A stretch of 64,000 nucleotides of DNA from contig JBAZNU010000002.1 in the NCBI GenBank assembly GCA_041649015.1, forward strand, positions 1 to 64,000, in the 5' to 3' direction. A model generated the notes under the pieces. That model made no database searches and was not told the DNA's origin. It saw only the letters and a program-made list of their open reading frames with translations. This document shows positions 35,369 through 43,819 of this stretch, one piece after another. Positions within the stretch are counted from its first letter, which is position 1. Every line of letters starts with the position of its first letter. Origin of the DNA: Ignavibacteria bacterium. GTDB taxonomy: Bacteria > Bacteroidota > Ignavibacteria > Tepidaquicellales > Tepidaquicellaceae. The translations under genes and the position numbers were made by a program.

Positions 35369-35977
35369 TTATTTTGAATTATCTGTTTCGTTTATTAATG
35401 CTTTACTAAGCCATTCAGGAACTATAGGTGATAATCCCGGTACGCGTGCATACGGGAATGAAGACAAACTGCTTACTGTCCCATGCGGTACTTCCTGATG
35501 GCAGCTCCAGCAGACATCTTTATCTTCCGCAACTATATAAGTCTTGTTTCTTTGAGCGGAATGCATATACCCGAGTAATCCTTGATGACAACGTTCACAA
35601 TTTTCTTGAACAACATCTCTTCCTGCGTCCTTTATCTTTATTACCTGAGGTTCAAGCCTGAATGTAAACATCGTCGTGTGGCGTAATCCGTCCTTTGCTT
35701 TAAACATGTATTTTCGAATGAAATTATCCTGAGGTACGTGGCAATCGTTGCAAGTTGCAACTCTTGAATGTGAACTGTGCCGCCACGAGGAATACTGAGG
35801 ATACATTACATGGCAGTTTATACATGTTTCGGGTTTATCAGACAAATAAGATGTCCCGTTTGCTATGTGGAATGTAAGAAATCCAAGCCCTGTTAATAAA
35901 CCGAGTGCTATTATTACCGGAACTTTCCAGTTATCAGGGGGTGATATTCTATTTATTGTGGTTTTTAATTTACTCAT
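35369..35977 (-). CDS. nrfH: NrfH quinol dehydrogenase (NapC/NirT-family tetrahaem cytochrome)
   Basis: This 202-aa membrane-anchored cytochrome feeds electrons from menaquinol to NrfA. One N-terminal helix (~18-38) anchors it. Four haem motifs follow: CINCH, CNDCH, CERCH and CWSCH. NrfH-type details such as the Met close to the first motif (CINCHVM) are present. It is the first gene of a two-gene nrfHA operon transcribed away from rsmI. Confidence 0.95.
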   Translation of the reverse strand: MSKLKTTINRISPPDNWKVPVIIALGLLTGLGFLTFHIANGTSYLSDKPETCINCHVMYPQYSSWRHSSHSRVATCNDCHVPQDNFIRKYMFKAKDGLRHTTMFTFRLEPQVIKIKDAGRDVVQENCERCHQGLLGYMHSAQRNKTYIVAEDKDVCWSCHQEVPHGTVSSLSSFPYARVPGLSPIVPEWLSKALINETDNSK

Positions 35978-36109
35978 AAATATAAAAGACTAAAGAGTCC
36001 GATACAAATATAAAGCTATTATTAACAAAATAAAATCTATATAATGACGACAAAAATATACGCTCTCTAAATACATTTTTAATAAATTGAAGTATGCTTA
36101 AATTATAAA

Positions 36110-36835
36110 ATGGAAACAATCGAAGATACTGACTGTTCTTTTAGAAATTATTTCCCTGATTATAAGATTGATAAAAATACTTTGTACGTAGTATCAACAC
36201 CAATCGGAAATCTGGACGATATTTCATTGAGAGCTGTTTATGTTCTCAATAATGTTGATTTTATCGCATGCGAGGATACTCGGGTTGTTTCTGTTTTACT
36301 CAAAAAATATAATATATCAAACAGATTACTTAGTTATTACTCACAGGTAGAGGATAAGAAAACGGATTATCTAATGAATGAACTAAAATCCGGTAAATCT
36401 GTTGCTCTTGTCAGCGATTCGGGAACACCCGCTATTTCAGACCCGGGTAGTTCTATTATTTCTAAATGTATTGCTGCTGACATTAATGTTATTTCAATAC
36501 CCGGAGCATCTGCATTTATTCATGCACTTGTATTATCAGGATTTGATAACAGGAAATTCTATTTTCAAGGATTCCTTCCGGTAAAAGGTAGGGAAAATAT
36601 TTTGAAATCTCTCGCAGAGATTAAAATGCCGGTTATTATATACGAGTCAAAGTACAGAATAAAAAAAACTCTTTCTGAACTTAAAAATTATTTTCAGGGA
36701 AAGAACGTTTCGATCTCAAGAGAAATGACTAAAATTCATGAAACAACTTATAGGAATCGCCTTGACTTGATGGTAAAGGATTTATCACGCATCAAGGAAA
36801 AAGGTGAGTTTGTAATAGTAATTGATAATTCATAA
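36110..36835 (+). CDS. rsmI: 16S rRNA (cytidine-1402) 2'-O-methyltransferase RsmI
   Basis: This 241-aa tetrapyrrole-methylase-fold enzyme methylates C1402 of 16S rRNA. Signatures are STPIGNLDDISLRAVYVL near residue 30, CEDTRVV, SDSGTPAISDPG and PGASAFIHAL. It is slightly shorter than E. coli RsmI at the C terminus. It starts a plus-strand run with gltX 13 bp downstream. Confidence 0.94.
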   Translation: METIEDTDCSFRNYFPDYKIDKNTLYVVSTPIGNLDDISLRAVYVLNNVDFIACEDTRVVSVLLKKYNISNRLLSYYSQVEDKKTDYLMNELKSGKSVALVSDSGTPAISDPGSSIISKCIAADINVISIPGASAFIHALVLSGFDNRKFYFQGFLPVKGRENILKSLAEIKMPVIIYESKYRIKKTLSELKNYFQGKNVSISREMTKIHETTYRNRLDLMVKDLSRIKEKGEFVIVIDNS

Positions 36836-36848
36836 ATGTTAATAGTAT

Positions 36849-38306
36849 ATGATTAGTAAAGAAGTAAGAGTAAGGTATGCTCCGTCGCCAACAGGATATA
36901 TACACATCGGCAACCTTAGGACAGCGTTGTATAACTACCTGTTTGCAAGGAATACCGGCGGTAAGTTCATTCTTAGAATTGAAGATACGGATCAGTCTCG
37001 TAAAGTCGAAGGTGCAGTCGACAATCTTATTAGTACTATTAAATGGGCAGGCTTGGATTATGATGAAGGTCCGTTTAAAGAGGGTGGACATGGTCCTTAT
37101 TATCAATCGCAAAGACTTAGTATTTACAATGAACACATTAAGCAGCTTCTTGAAAAGAAAAAAGCATACTACTGCTTCTGCTCGGCGGAAAGATTAACAG
37201 CTCTTCGAGAAGAACAACAAAAGCAAAAACTAAATCAAACGAAGTATGATAAACACTGTCTGAGTTTGTCAGATAATGAAATCAGTAGCAAGTTGGCGAA
37301 AGGTATTCCTTATGTGATAAGGTTGAATGTTGAACCGGGCACAACAATAAAATTCTATGATTACATTCGTGAAAATGTGGAGTTTGTAAGTGATATTATT
37401 GATGACCAGATTTTGCTTAAATCTGATGGTTTTCCTACTTATCATCTCGCTAACGTTATTGACGATCATTTAATGAAGGTTACTCATGTAATACGCGGTG
37501 AAGAGTGGCTGCCTTCAACCCCAAAACATGTTCTTTTATACGAAGCATTCGGCTGGGAGACTCCTGTTTTTGCTCATTTGCCCTTGCTGTTAAATCCGGA
37601 TAGGTCAAAACTAAGCAAACGTCAGGGTGATGTTGCAGTTGAAGATTATAGGCAGAAGGGATATCTCAAAGACGCTTTAATAAATTTTATTGCACTTCTT
37701 GGATGGACTGCCGGCGATGATAAGGAGTTCTACTATATTGATGAATTAATAAAAAGTTTTTCACTTGATAGGGTAAACAAATCGGGAGCTGTTTTTGATA
37801 TTGAAAAACTAAACTGGCTCAACGCAGAGCATCTGAGAAAAAAATCTGATGAGGAACTTATTGCGATGCTAAGAGAAGATTTGAAAACATCAAAGTATTC
37901 AGATATGGATTATTTAGACGAGTATCTTGTTAAGGTAATCCATGCTATGAAGGAAAGGGTGTCGTTCATAAAGGAATTCTATGAAAAAGGATATTATTTC
38001 TTTGAAGAACCTTCCGAATATGAAGAAGCTGCTTTGAAGAAAAGATGGAAACCCGAATCGCCTGATATTTTGAGAAAATATTCTGAAAAGATTAGTCTGT
38101 ACGAAAACCCCGTTAAAGAAAATTACGAGATTGCATTAAAGGAAACAGCAGCAGAAATGAATACCGGTAATGGGAATGTAATTCATCCTCTGAGGCTTGC
38201 AGTTTCGGGAACAGGCGGTGGTCCCGGAATATTTGATATACTCGATATTATTGGGAAGGAAAAAACTTTAAAACGAATTGAAAGGATTCTGGATACAATT
38301 AATTAA
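36849..38306 (+). CDS. gltX: Glutamyl-tRNA synthetase
   Basis: This 485-aa class I synthetase charges tRNA-Glu. The HIGH-type motif is in YAPSPTGYIHIGNLRTALYN at the N terminus, and the KMSKS-type motif is LSKRQGD near residue 255. The end, LRLAVSGTGGGPGIFDILDIIGKE, fits the C-terminal anticodon-binding domain. It sits just upstream of glnS. Confidence 0.96.
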   Translation: MISKEVRVRYAPSPTGYIHIGNLRTALYNYLFARNTGGKFILRIEDTDQSRKVEGAVDNLISTIKWAGLDYDEGPFKEGGHGPYYQSQRLSIYNEHIKQLLEKKKAYYCFCSAERLTALREEQQKQKLNQTKYDKHCLSLSDNEISSKLAKGIPYVIRLNVEPGTTIKFYDYIRENVEFVSDIIDDQILLKSDGFPTYHLANVIDDHLMKVTHVIRGEEWLPSTPKHVLLYEAFGWETPVFAHLPLLLNPDRSKLSKRQGDVAVEDYRQKGYLKDALINFIALLGWTAGDDKEFYYIDELIKSFSLDRVNKSGAVFDIEKLNWLNAEHLRKKSDEELIAMLREDLKTSKYSDMDYLDEYLVKVIHAMKERVSFIKEFYEKGYYFFEEPSEYEEAALKKRWKPESPDILRKYSEKISLYENPVKENYEIALKETAAEMNTGNGNVIHPLRLAVSGTGGGPGIFDILDIIGKEKTLKRIERILDTIN

Positions 38307-38365
38307 TTTTTATTGTTAAGTTGTAAAACTTAATTTTATAGTATTTTTTAATCAATAAAATAATA

Positions 38366-40039
38366 ATGGAAGAAAACACAAATACTCCTTCAAATTTTAT
38401 TCGTGAGATTATTAACGAAGACCTAAAGGAAAATAAAAATAACGGTAAAGTACATACACGATTTCCGCCGGAACCCAACGGTTATCTGCACATCGGTCAT
38501 GCGAAATCAATCTGCCTTAACTTTGGTATTGCACGCGATTACACAGGGCTTTGTAACCTGCGTTTTGACGATACAAACCCGGTAAAAGAAGATATAGAGT
38601 ATGTTGATTCCATAATAGAGGATGTTAAGTGGCTTGGTTTTGATTGGGATGACAGAATGTACTATGCCTCGGATTATTTTAATAAGATGTATGAATTTGC
38701 CGTGCAAATGATAAATGACGGCAATGCTTATGTTGATTCCTCCACTCCCGGCGAGATTAAAAATCAGAAAGGTACACCAACCGAACCCGGAATTAATTCT
38801 CCTTTCAGAAACCGTTCCGTTGAGGAAAACCTTAGAATGTTTGAAGATATGAAAGCAGGGAAATATGAGGACGGTGAACATATTCTCAGAGCTAAAATCG
38901 ATATGGCTTCTCCTAACATGCACATGCGCGACCCGGTTATATACAGAATTAAAAAAGCAACTCATCATAATACTGGTGATAAGTGGTGCATTTATCCTAT
39001 GTACGATTATGCACATCCTATTTCCGATTGGATTGAAGGTATTACTCACTCACTATGTACCCTTGAGTTTGAAGTGCATCGACCTTTATATGATTGGTTC
39101 TTGCAGGTTCTTAAACTTGAGAATCTTCCGCGTCAGATTGAATTTGCAAGATTAAACCTCTCTTACACTGTAATGAGCAAACGCAAACTTCTTGAACTCG
39201 TTCAGGAAAATCGTGTATCGGGCTGGGACGACCCAAGAATGCCGACTATATGCGGCTTACGAAGAAGAGGATATACACCTGTATCAATCAGGAATTTTGC
39301 GGATAAAATCGGAGTTGCGAAGCGTGACGCTTTAACAGATGTTGCACTCCTTGAACACAGTGTACGGGAAGACCTTAACAAACATGCTCCGCGTGTCATG
39401 GCAGTACTGAATCCTTTAAAAGTTGTAATTACTAACTATCCGGATGGACAAACAGAAGAGATGACTACAATAAATAATCCTGAAGATGAATCAATGGGCA
39501 CAAGGATTATTCCGTTCTCAAAAGAAATCTATATTGAGCAGGAAGACTTTCAGGAGTTCCCTCATAAGAAATTTCACAGGCTTTATCCGGGTAATGAAGT
39601 AAGATTGAAATCAGCTTACATTATAAAATGCAATAATGTAATTAAGAATGATAAAGGAGATATTATCGAACTGCATTGCACTTATGACCCGGAAACGAAA
39701 AGCGGTTCAGGCAGCCCAAGAAGCGTTAAAGGTACTATTCACTGGGTGTCTATTAAGCACGCAATTAACGCAGAAGTCAGACTATATGACAGGTTGTTTA
39801 CTGTTGAAGACCCCGCAGGCGATGAAGAAAAGGATTTCAGAGAATTCCTTAATCCTCATTCTTTGGATGTTATAAGTAATTGTTATATTGAACCTGAACT
39901 CGCAAAAGCTAAAGCAGGGGATAAGTATCAGTTTACTCGATTGGGATATTTTTGTGTTGATCCTTTGTCTACAATTGAAAGACTCGTTTTCAATAGAACT
40001 GTTCCATTAAAAGATTCCTGGTCAAAGGTAGGTAAGTAA
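38366..40039 (+). CDS. glnS: Glutaminyl-tRNA synthetase
   Basis: This 557-aa class I synthetase makes Gln-tRNA directly. It shows FPPEPNGYLHIGHAKSICLNFG, the RFDDTNP motif and the signature VMSKRKL near residue 270, plus the C-terminal beta-barrel anticodon domains. GlnRS is absent from many bacteria, which use GatCAB amidation; here it lies directly after gltX. A clear terminator follows. Confidence 0.96.
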   Translation: MEENTNTPSNFIREIINEDLKENKNNGKVHTRFPPEPNGYLHIGHAKSICLNFGIARDYTGLCNLRFDDTNPVKEDIEYVDSIIEDVKWLGFDWDDRMYYASDYFNKMYEFAVQMINDGNAYVDSSTPGEIKNQKGTPTEPGINSPFRNRSVEENLRMFEDMKAGKYEDGEHILRAKIDMASPNMHMRDPVIYRIKKATHHNTGDKWCIYPMYDYAHPISDWIEGITHSLCTLEFEVHRPLYDWFLQVLKLENLPRQIEFARLNLSYTVMSKRKLLELVQENRVSGWDDPRMPTICGLRRRGYTPVSIRNFADKIGVAKRDALTDVALLEHSVREDLNKHAPRVMAVLNPLKVVITNYPDGQTEEMTTINNPEDESMGTRIIPFSKEIYIEQEDFQEFPHKKFHRLYPGNEVRLKSAYIIKCNNVIKNDKGDIIELHCTYDPETKSGSGSPRSVKGTIHWVSIKHAINAEVRLYDRLFTVEDPAGDEEKDFREFLNPHSLDVISNCYIEPELAKAKAGDKYQFTRLGYFCVDPLSTIERLVFNRTVPLKDSWSKVGK

Positions 40040-40060
40040 TTATTTAATTTTAAATACTCA

Positions 40061-40090
40061 AACCCTGAGCCGGTTGACTCAGGGTTTTAT
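40061..40090 (+). terminator. Rho-independent terminator of glnS
   Basis: AACCCTGAG (40061-40069) pairs with CTCAGGGTT (40078-40086), followed by TTTAT. It lies 21 bp after glnS. Confidence 0.82.
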
Positions 40091-40115
40091 ATTTAATTTA
40101 GATTAAAATACTAAT

Positions 40116-40211
40116 TTATCTTATTCTCTTTTTGTGTCTGTTCTTTCTTAATCTTTTCTTCCTCTTATGAGTAGACATTTTTGCCCTTTTCCTCTTTTTA
40201 CCGCAAGGCAT
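40116..40211 (-). CDS. Tiny basic COX24/AURKAIP1-like protein
   Basis: This 31-residue protein reads MPCGKKRKRAKMSTHKRKKR and ends in NRHKKRIR; nearly half of it is Lys or Arg. It matches the COX24/AURKAIP1-type (mS38-like) basic peptides annotated across Bacteroidota beside HU or other genes, probably ribosome-associated. AAGGAG lies nine bases before the ATG (40221-40226). It is the last gene of the minus-strand group with hup and sppA. Confidence 0.82.
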   Translation of the reverse strand: MPCGKKRKRAKMSTHKRKKRLRKNRHKKRIR

Positions 40212-40234
40212 TAAATTTTGCTCCTTTCATTTTA

Positions 40235-40522
40235 TTATTTTGTTAAACTTTCTTGTACGATTGTTTTAAACTCTTTAGATACCTTAAACTTTGGTATAAA
40301 CCTTTTTCCAAGTTGAATCGTTTCACCGGTCTTAGGATTCCTTGCCTTCATTGGTTCGCGAACAACATTTTTAAAAGTACCAAATCCGCGGATCTCAACG
40401 CTCTCATTCTTACTAAGACTGTCAATCACAACACTAATGAATCCTTCAATAACTATTTCTGCTTCTTTCTTGCTGATACCGGTTGCATCCGAAATCTTTG
40501 AAGCTATCTGAGCTCTTGTCAT
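40235..40522 (-). CDS. hup: HU/IHF-family DNA-binding protein
   Basis: This 95-aa nucleoid protein bends DNA non-specifically. The family pattern VEIRGFGTFKNVVREPMKARNPKTGETI forms the DNA-binding arms, after the dimerising N-terminal helices (MTRAQIASKISDATGIS). An AAAGG site precedes the ATG, which lies 6 bp after the sppA stop, so they share a transcript. Whether it is HU or IHF-like cannot be told. Confidence 0.94.
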   Translation of the reverse strand: MTRAQIASKISDATGISKKEAEIVIEGFISVVIDSLSKNESVEIRGFGTFKNVVREPMKARNPKTGETIQLGKRFIPKFKVSKEFKTIVQESLTK

Positions 40523-40528
40523 ATTCGG

Positions 40529-41479
40529 TTACCTTTCGAATTTATATTGCAAAACAGGTTTATTAAGGAATTCGTTATAAACTTCTTCCTTTAATATTTT
40601 AATCTGATTGTTTGTAGTGTTTTCAATTATATAATCGAAAATATTCATGCGGCGCTTTTCTTTCACTATTGCCGGCTCTCCTTCTATCTTTGCAATCTCT
40701 CCGGCTATTCTGATGGCATCTTCATACGTACCAATCGAATCTACAAGCCTTAAATCTTTTGCCTGTCTTCCCGTATAGACTCTTCCGCTTGCTATACTGC
40801 GAAGTTCTTCTTTATCAATCTTTCTTTCTTTTGAGACTACATCAAGAAATTGTTCATAGCTGTCGTCAACTATTTCCTGAAAATACTCTCTGTCTTTTTC
40901 ATTTACATCTCTTAATGGATTGCCGGAATCTTTCAAATCGCCGCTCTTATACGTAACATCCTTAATACCAATCTTATCCGCAAGTTCTTTAAAGTTAGCA
41001 ATAGAGATAATTACTCCTATGCTGCCGGTTAAAGACCCGGGATTTGAAACAATTAAGCTCCCGCCGCATGCGACATAATATCCGCCGCTTGCTGCTATTG
41101 ATCCGAATGAAACAATAACCGGCTTTCCCGATTCTCTTGTCTTCTTTACTTCTTCGTACATTTCCTGTGAGGCAGCTACTCCGCCTCCGGGTGAATTTAC
41201 GTGAAGTACAATCGCCTTAATGCTCTTATCTTCGCGGTATTTCTTGAACTGCCGGACAATAGGCGCTGAGTCAATTATCGTAAAGTCAAGCTCAACGACA
41301 GCAATCTTTTCTCTTCCTGAACGGATTTCTTCGTATTCAAAATTCTTGTCGCTTGTCTTTACGAGTGCCATCGAAAATATTATTATCGATGTTCCCGTGA
41401 ATATCAAAGCAATTACTAAAATGCTTATGAATATTCCCCAGAACCAACGCGCTCCGCTTTTACTGTTGCCGTTACTCAT
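40529..41479 (-). CDS. sppA: Signal peptide peptidase SppA (short form)
   Basis: This 316-aa membrane serine protease digests cleaved signal peptides. One helix (~15-38) anchors it. The active site comes from the ClpP-like core: LHVNSPGGGVAASQEMY, the nucleophile Ser in GSIAASGGYY, and the general-base Lys region GRVYTGRQAKDLRLVDSIG. It is the single-domain form, half the size of E. coli SppA. It follows the TPR lipoprotein gene by 6 bp. Confidence 0.94.
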   Translation of the reverse strand: MSNGNSKSGARWFWGIFISILVIALIFTGTSIIIFSMALVKTSDKNFEYEEIRSGREKIAVVELDFTIIDSAPIVRQFKKYREDKSIKAIVLHVNSPGGGVAASQEMYEEVKKTRESGKPVIVSFGSIAASGGYYVACGGSLIVSNPGSLTGSIGVIISIANFKELADKIGIKDVTYKSGDLKDSGNPLRDVNEKDREYFQEIVDDSYEQFLDVVSKERKIDKEELRSIASGRVYTGRQAKDLRLVDSIGTYEDAIRIAGEIAKIEGEPAIVKEKRRMNIFDYIIENTTNNQIKILKEEVYNEFLNKPVLQYKFER

Positions 41480-41485
41480 TATGGA

Positions 41486-42418
41486 TTATTGCAGTGCGTT
41501 TTTCTTTTGTTGAGCCTCATCCGATTTAGCCTCGTCACCTAATGCATCGTATGCATTCACTAATATCTCGTAAGTGTCCTTGAGTAAATCTTTGTTCTTT
41601 GACGTTGCGGTCACCTGTTCCATATACTTAACACATTCTTTAAGCTGCGGCTCATATTCTGATTTAGGTTTGTTATCTGTAGCTTTTTTTACTGCCATCT
41701 GATAGTTGGCAAACCCACAGTTGAATAGTGAACTTTCGTAATATACGTTGTCCTTTGGAAGATAAGGTATGGTGATAACTTTCTGAAATACTGACAAAGC
41801 TTTCTCGTAATCTTCCGCTTGTCTCAGCTTTAAGCCGTTCTGATACATAAGTTTTCCAATCTGTATCGCATCTTCTTTACTTTTTGATTTGTCAAGTATG
41901 CTTTGATATATATTGAGTGCTTTATCGGTTTCACCCATGTAATTATATGAATCTGCCATTAACTGGAATGCAGATATACTGTCAGGAATAATACCGGTTG
42001 CTGCAGTTAATGATTTAATCGCTTCCTTGAAATGATTATTTGCTATCTCAGTATTTTTCTTGCCGAGTTCCTTAGTACCGCTGTTAAAAGAATTAATACC
42101 CGCATTATACTTGTCAATCCAGTAATTTTTAATCAGGTTGTTGTAATCCGCAGATAGCGAAGTTGCTTGCTTGAAAGCATCCGCTCCTTCTTTAAAATTA
42201 CCAAGTTCTGTTTGTGCATAACCAAGCATATACCATGCTTCGGCATCTGTTTTATCAATTGCAAGACCCTTTGTTAATTCAGCTGCTGCTTTTTCCCAGT
42301 TCTTTTGCTGGTAAGCAAGCTTGCCCGTTGTTGTTTCAGCCGGAGAACATCCTCCTAAATAAAATGACATTGCTCCAAGTAGTATAAAAGATACTATTAA
42401 AACTTTTAATGATTTCAT
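41486..42418 (-). CDS. TPR-repeat lipoprotein
   Basis: This 310-aa protein begins with a lipobox (LGGCS at ~22-26). Several tetratricopeptide repeats follow, for example LAYQQKNWEKAAAELTKGLAID and AWYMLGYAQTELGNFKEGADAFKQA; later repeats cover ~170-260. It is a protein-binding scaffold in the envelope, partner unknown. It is the first gene of a minus-strand unit with sppA, hup and the COX24-like gene. Confidence 0.88.
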   Translation of the reverse strand: MKSLKVLIVSFILLGAMSFYLGGCSPAETTTGKLAYQQKNWEKAAAELTKGLAIDKTDAEAWYMLGYAQTELGNFKEGADAFKQATSLSADYNNLIKNYWIDKYNAGINSFNSGTKELGKKNTEIANNHFKEAIKSLTAATGIIPDSISAFQLMADSYNYMGETDKALNIYQSILDKSKSKEDAIQIGKLMYQNGLKLRQAEDYEKALSVFQKVITIPYLPKDNVYYESSLFNCGFANYQMAVKKATDNKPKSEYEPQLKECVKYMEQVTATSKNKDLLKDTYEILVNAYDALGDEAKSDEAQQKKNALQ

Positions 42419-43038
42419 AAAAATTTTGCTCCGAATAAATTTTTTGTTTTATTTAATGTCTATAAATATAAGCAAATTATGACACTTATTCAATTTAGAA
42501 AATATCTCTTTTTTGCTGTCCTGTGAAAGTGCGGATATTATCCATTATATTTTTGGGTTGCTATATATTAGTATTAGCAAGCACCCTGAGAGCTATACGA
42601 TTTCTATACACTTTTAATATGAACTCTATATGATTTCTATATGATTTCTATATGAACTCTATATGATTTCTATATGAACTCTATATGATTTTAATATGAA
42701 CTCTATATAATTTCTATATGAACTTTATATATTCTTTCTAAAACTCATTTTAACATCAAAAGTTGCCGATTACTCAACTGAGAAAGCATTCAATGATAGA
42801 ATTTCAGGCTGCCGGAAATCAATTATCAAAATATGTAGATTCTTAAAACGCAAAAAGATTAAATAGTGCATTGAATTATTTAACGCCTTAATACTATGTT
42901 ATAGGATGATAAGAACAATAGCTAAAAGAAAGAGAAGGGAAGCTTAAAAGTTCAAATGAACTTTGATATGTGCGGTACATGTTAGTTAAATATCACACTA
43001 CATTTTTTAAATAGTCAAATTTTCTTTGAACCAATGCA
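42419..43038. other. 620-bp intergenic region containing an 11-bp repeat array
   Basis: Between the TPR lipoprotein start and the YdeI/OmdA gene there is no credible coding frame. The central 42595-42726 is a minisatellite (see the repeat entry); the right part is AT-rich with no hairpin I can support. Confidence 0.6.
42595..42726. repeat. Twelve-unit 11-bp tandem repeat (ATATGAACTCT / ATATGATTTCT)
   Basis: Twelve consecutive units of 11 bp run in phase: two degenerate units (ATACGATTTCT, ATACACTTTTA), then ten units built on ATATGA. Two main types, ATATGAACTCT and ATATGATTTCT, roughly alternate, giving a higher 22-bp period. An 11-bp period is close to one DNA turn, so each unit presents the same face of the helix. 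The unit is not a multiple of three, so it does not code. Confidence 0.9.
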
Positions 43039-43608
43039 ATGATAATGACACCTGCATTCTTTAAAAATACGGGGGATTTCAGGAAGTGGCTGAAAGCAAA
43101 CCATAAGAAAGAAACGGAACTGATTGTCGGCTTTTATAAAAAGGACAGCGGCAAGTATAATATGTCTTGGTCGGATGCTGTGGATGAAGCTCTTTGTTTC
43201 GGCTGGATTGATAGTACTCGCAGGTCTGTTGATTCCATTTCTTATTCTACCCGCTTCACACCGAGAAAGAAGACGAGTAATTGGAGTGCGATTAATATTG
43301 CTAAGGTGGAAGCATTGACGAAAGCTGGAAAGATGATGCCGGCAGGAATTGAAGCTTTTAAGAATCGTAAAGTAGAAAAGTCGAAAGTATATAGTTTTGA
43401 GAATAATACAAATCTTCTCAGCCCTGAACTTGAAAAGAGGTTTAAAACAAGGAAATCTTCTTATGAGTTCTTCCTTAAACAAGCACCTTCTTACAGGAAA
43501 ATAGTTGTGCACTGGATTATGTCTGCTAAGAAAGAGGAAACAAGAATGGCAAGACTTGAAAAAGCGATTAAGCATAGCAAAGAGGGTAAGAGAGTGAGCT
43601 TTATGTAG
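43039..43608 (+). CDS. YdeI/OmdA-family (OmpD-associated) protein
   Basis: This 189-aa protein matches the YdeI/OmdA-type family linked in enterobacteria to resistance to polymyxin or bacteriocins. Key stretches are FRKWLKANHKKETELIVGF, the core SWSDAVDEALCFGWIDSTRRSVD near residues 45-70, and RFTPRKKTSNWSAINIAKVEAL. Biochemical function is not known. Starts at ATG 43039 with no clear ribosome site. Single gene. Confidence 0.88.
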   Translation: MIMTPAFFKNTGDFRKWLKANHKKETELIVGFYKKDSGKYNMSWSDAVDEALCFGWIDSTRRSVDSISYSTRFTPRKKTSNWSAINIAKVEALTKAGKMMPAGIEAFKNRKVEKSKVYSFENNTNLLSPELEKRFKTRKSSYEFFLKQAPSYRKIVVHWIMSAKKEETRMARLEKAIKHSKEGKRVSFM

Positions 43609-43819
43609 ATGGTTTTCGGCTAATTACAAAATTATCTCATACTATGCGAAATAAGTTTTACTGTAAGTTTGCTAAGTCAGTCAAGAAATATTCAATCCAT
43701 TCAAATATGCAGATTACAAACCTTTGGCATTTTAAAAACAGGGGAAAGTTTTGCGTTGTTTAAAATTTTCATTGTAAACATTTTTGTATTATAAATATGA
43801 AATAAGTTAAAAAATTATT

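Noticed and set aside
35978..36109. Bacteroidota-type promoter (TAnnTTTG) upstream of nrfH
   Set aside because: TATATTTG is present but spacing to an upstream TTG box does not match, and such AT-rich strings are common by chance. No promoter is called anywhere for this reason.
42595..42726. Origin-like iterons
   Set aside because: Units of 11 bp with no replication-initiator gene, no DnaA boxes recognised; chromosomal context.
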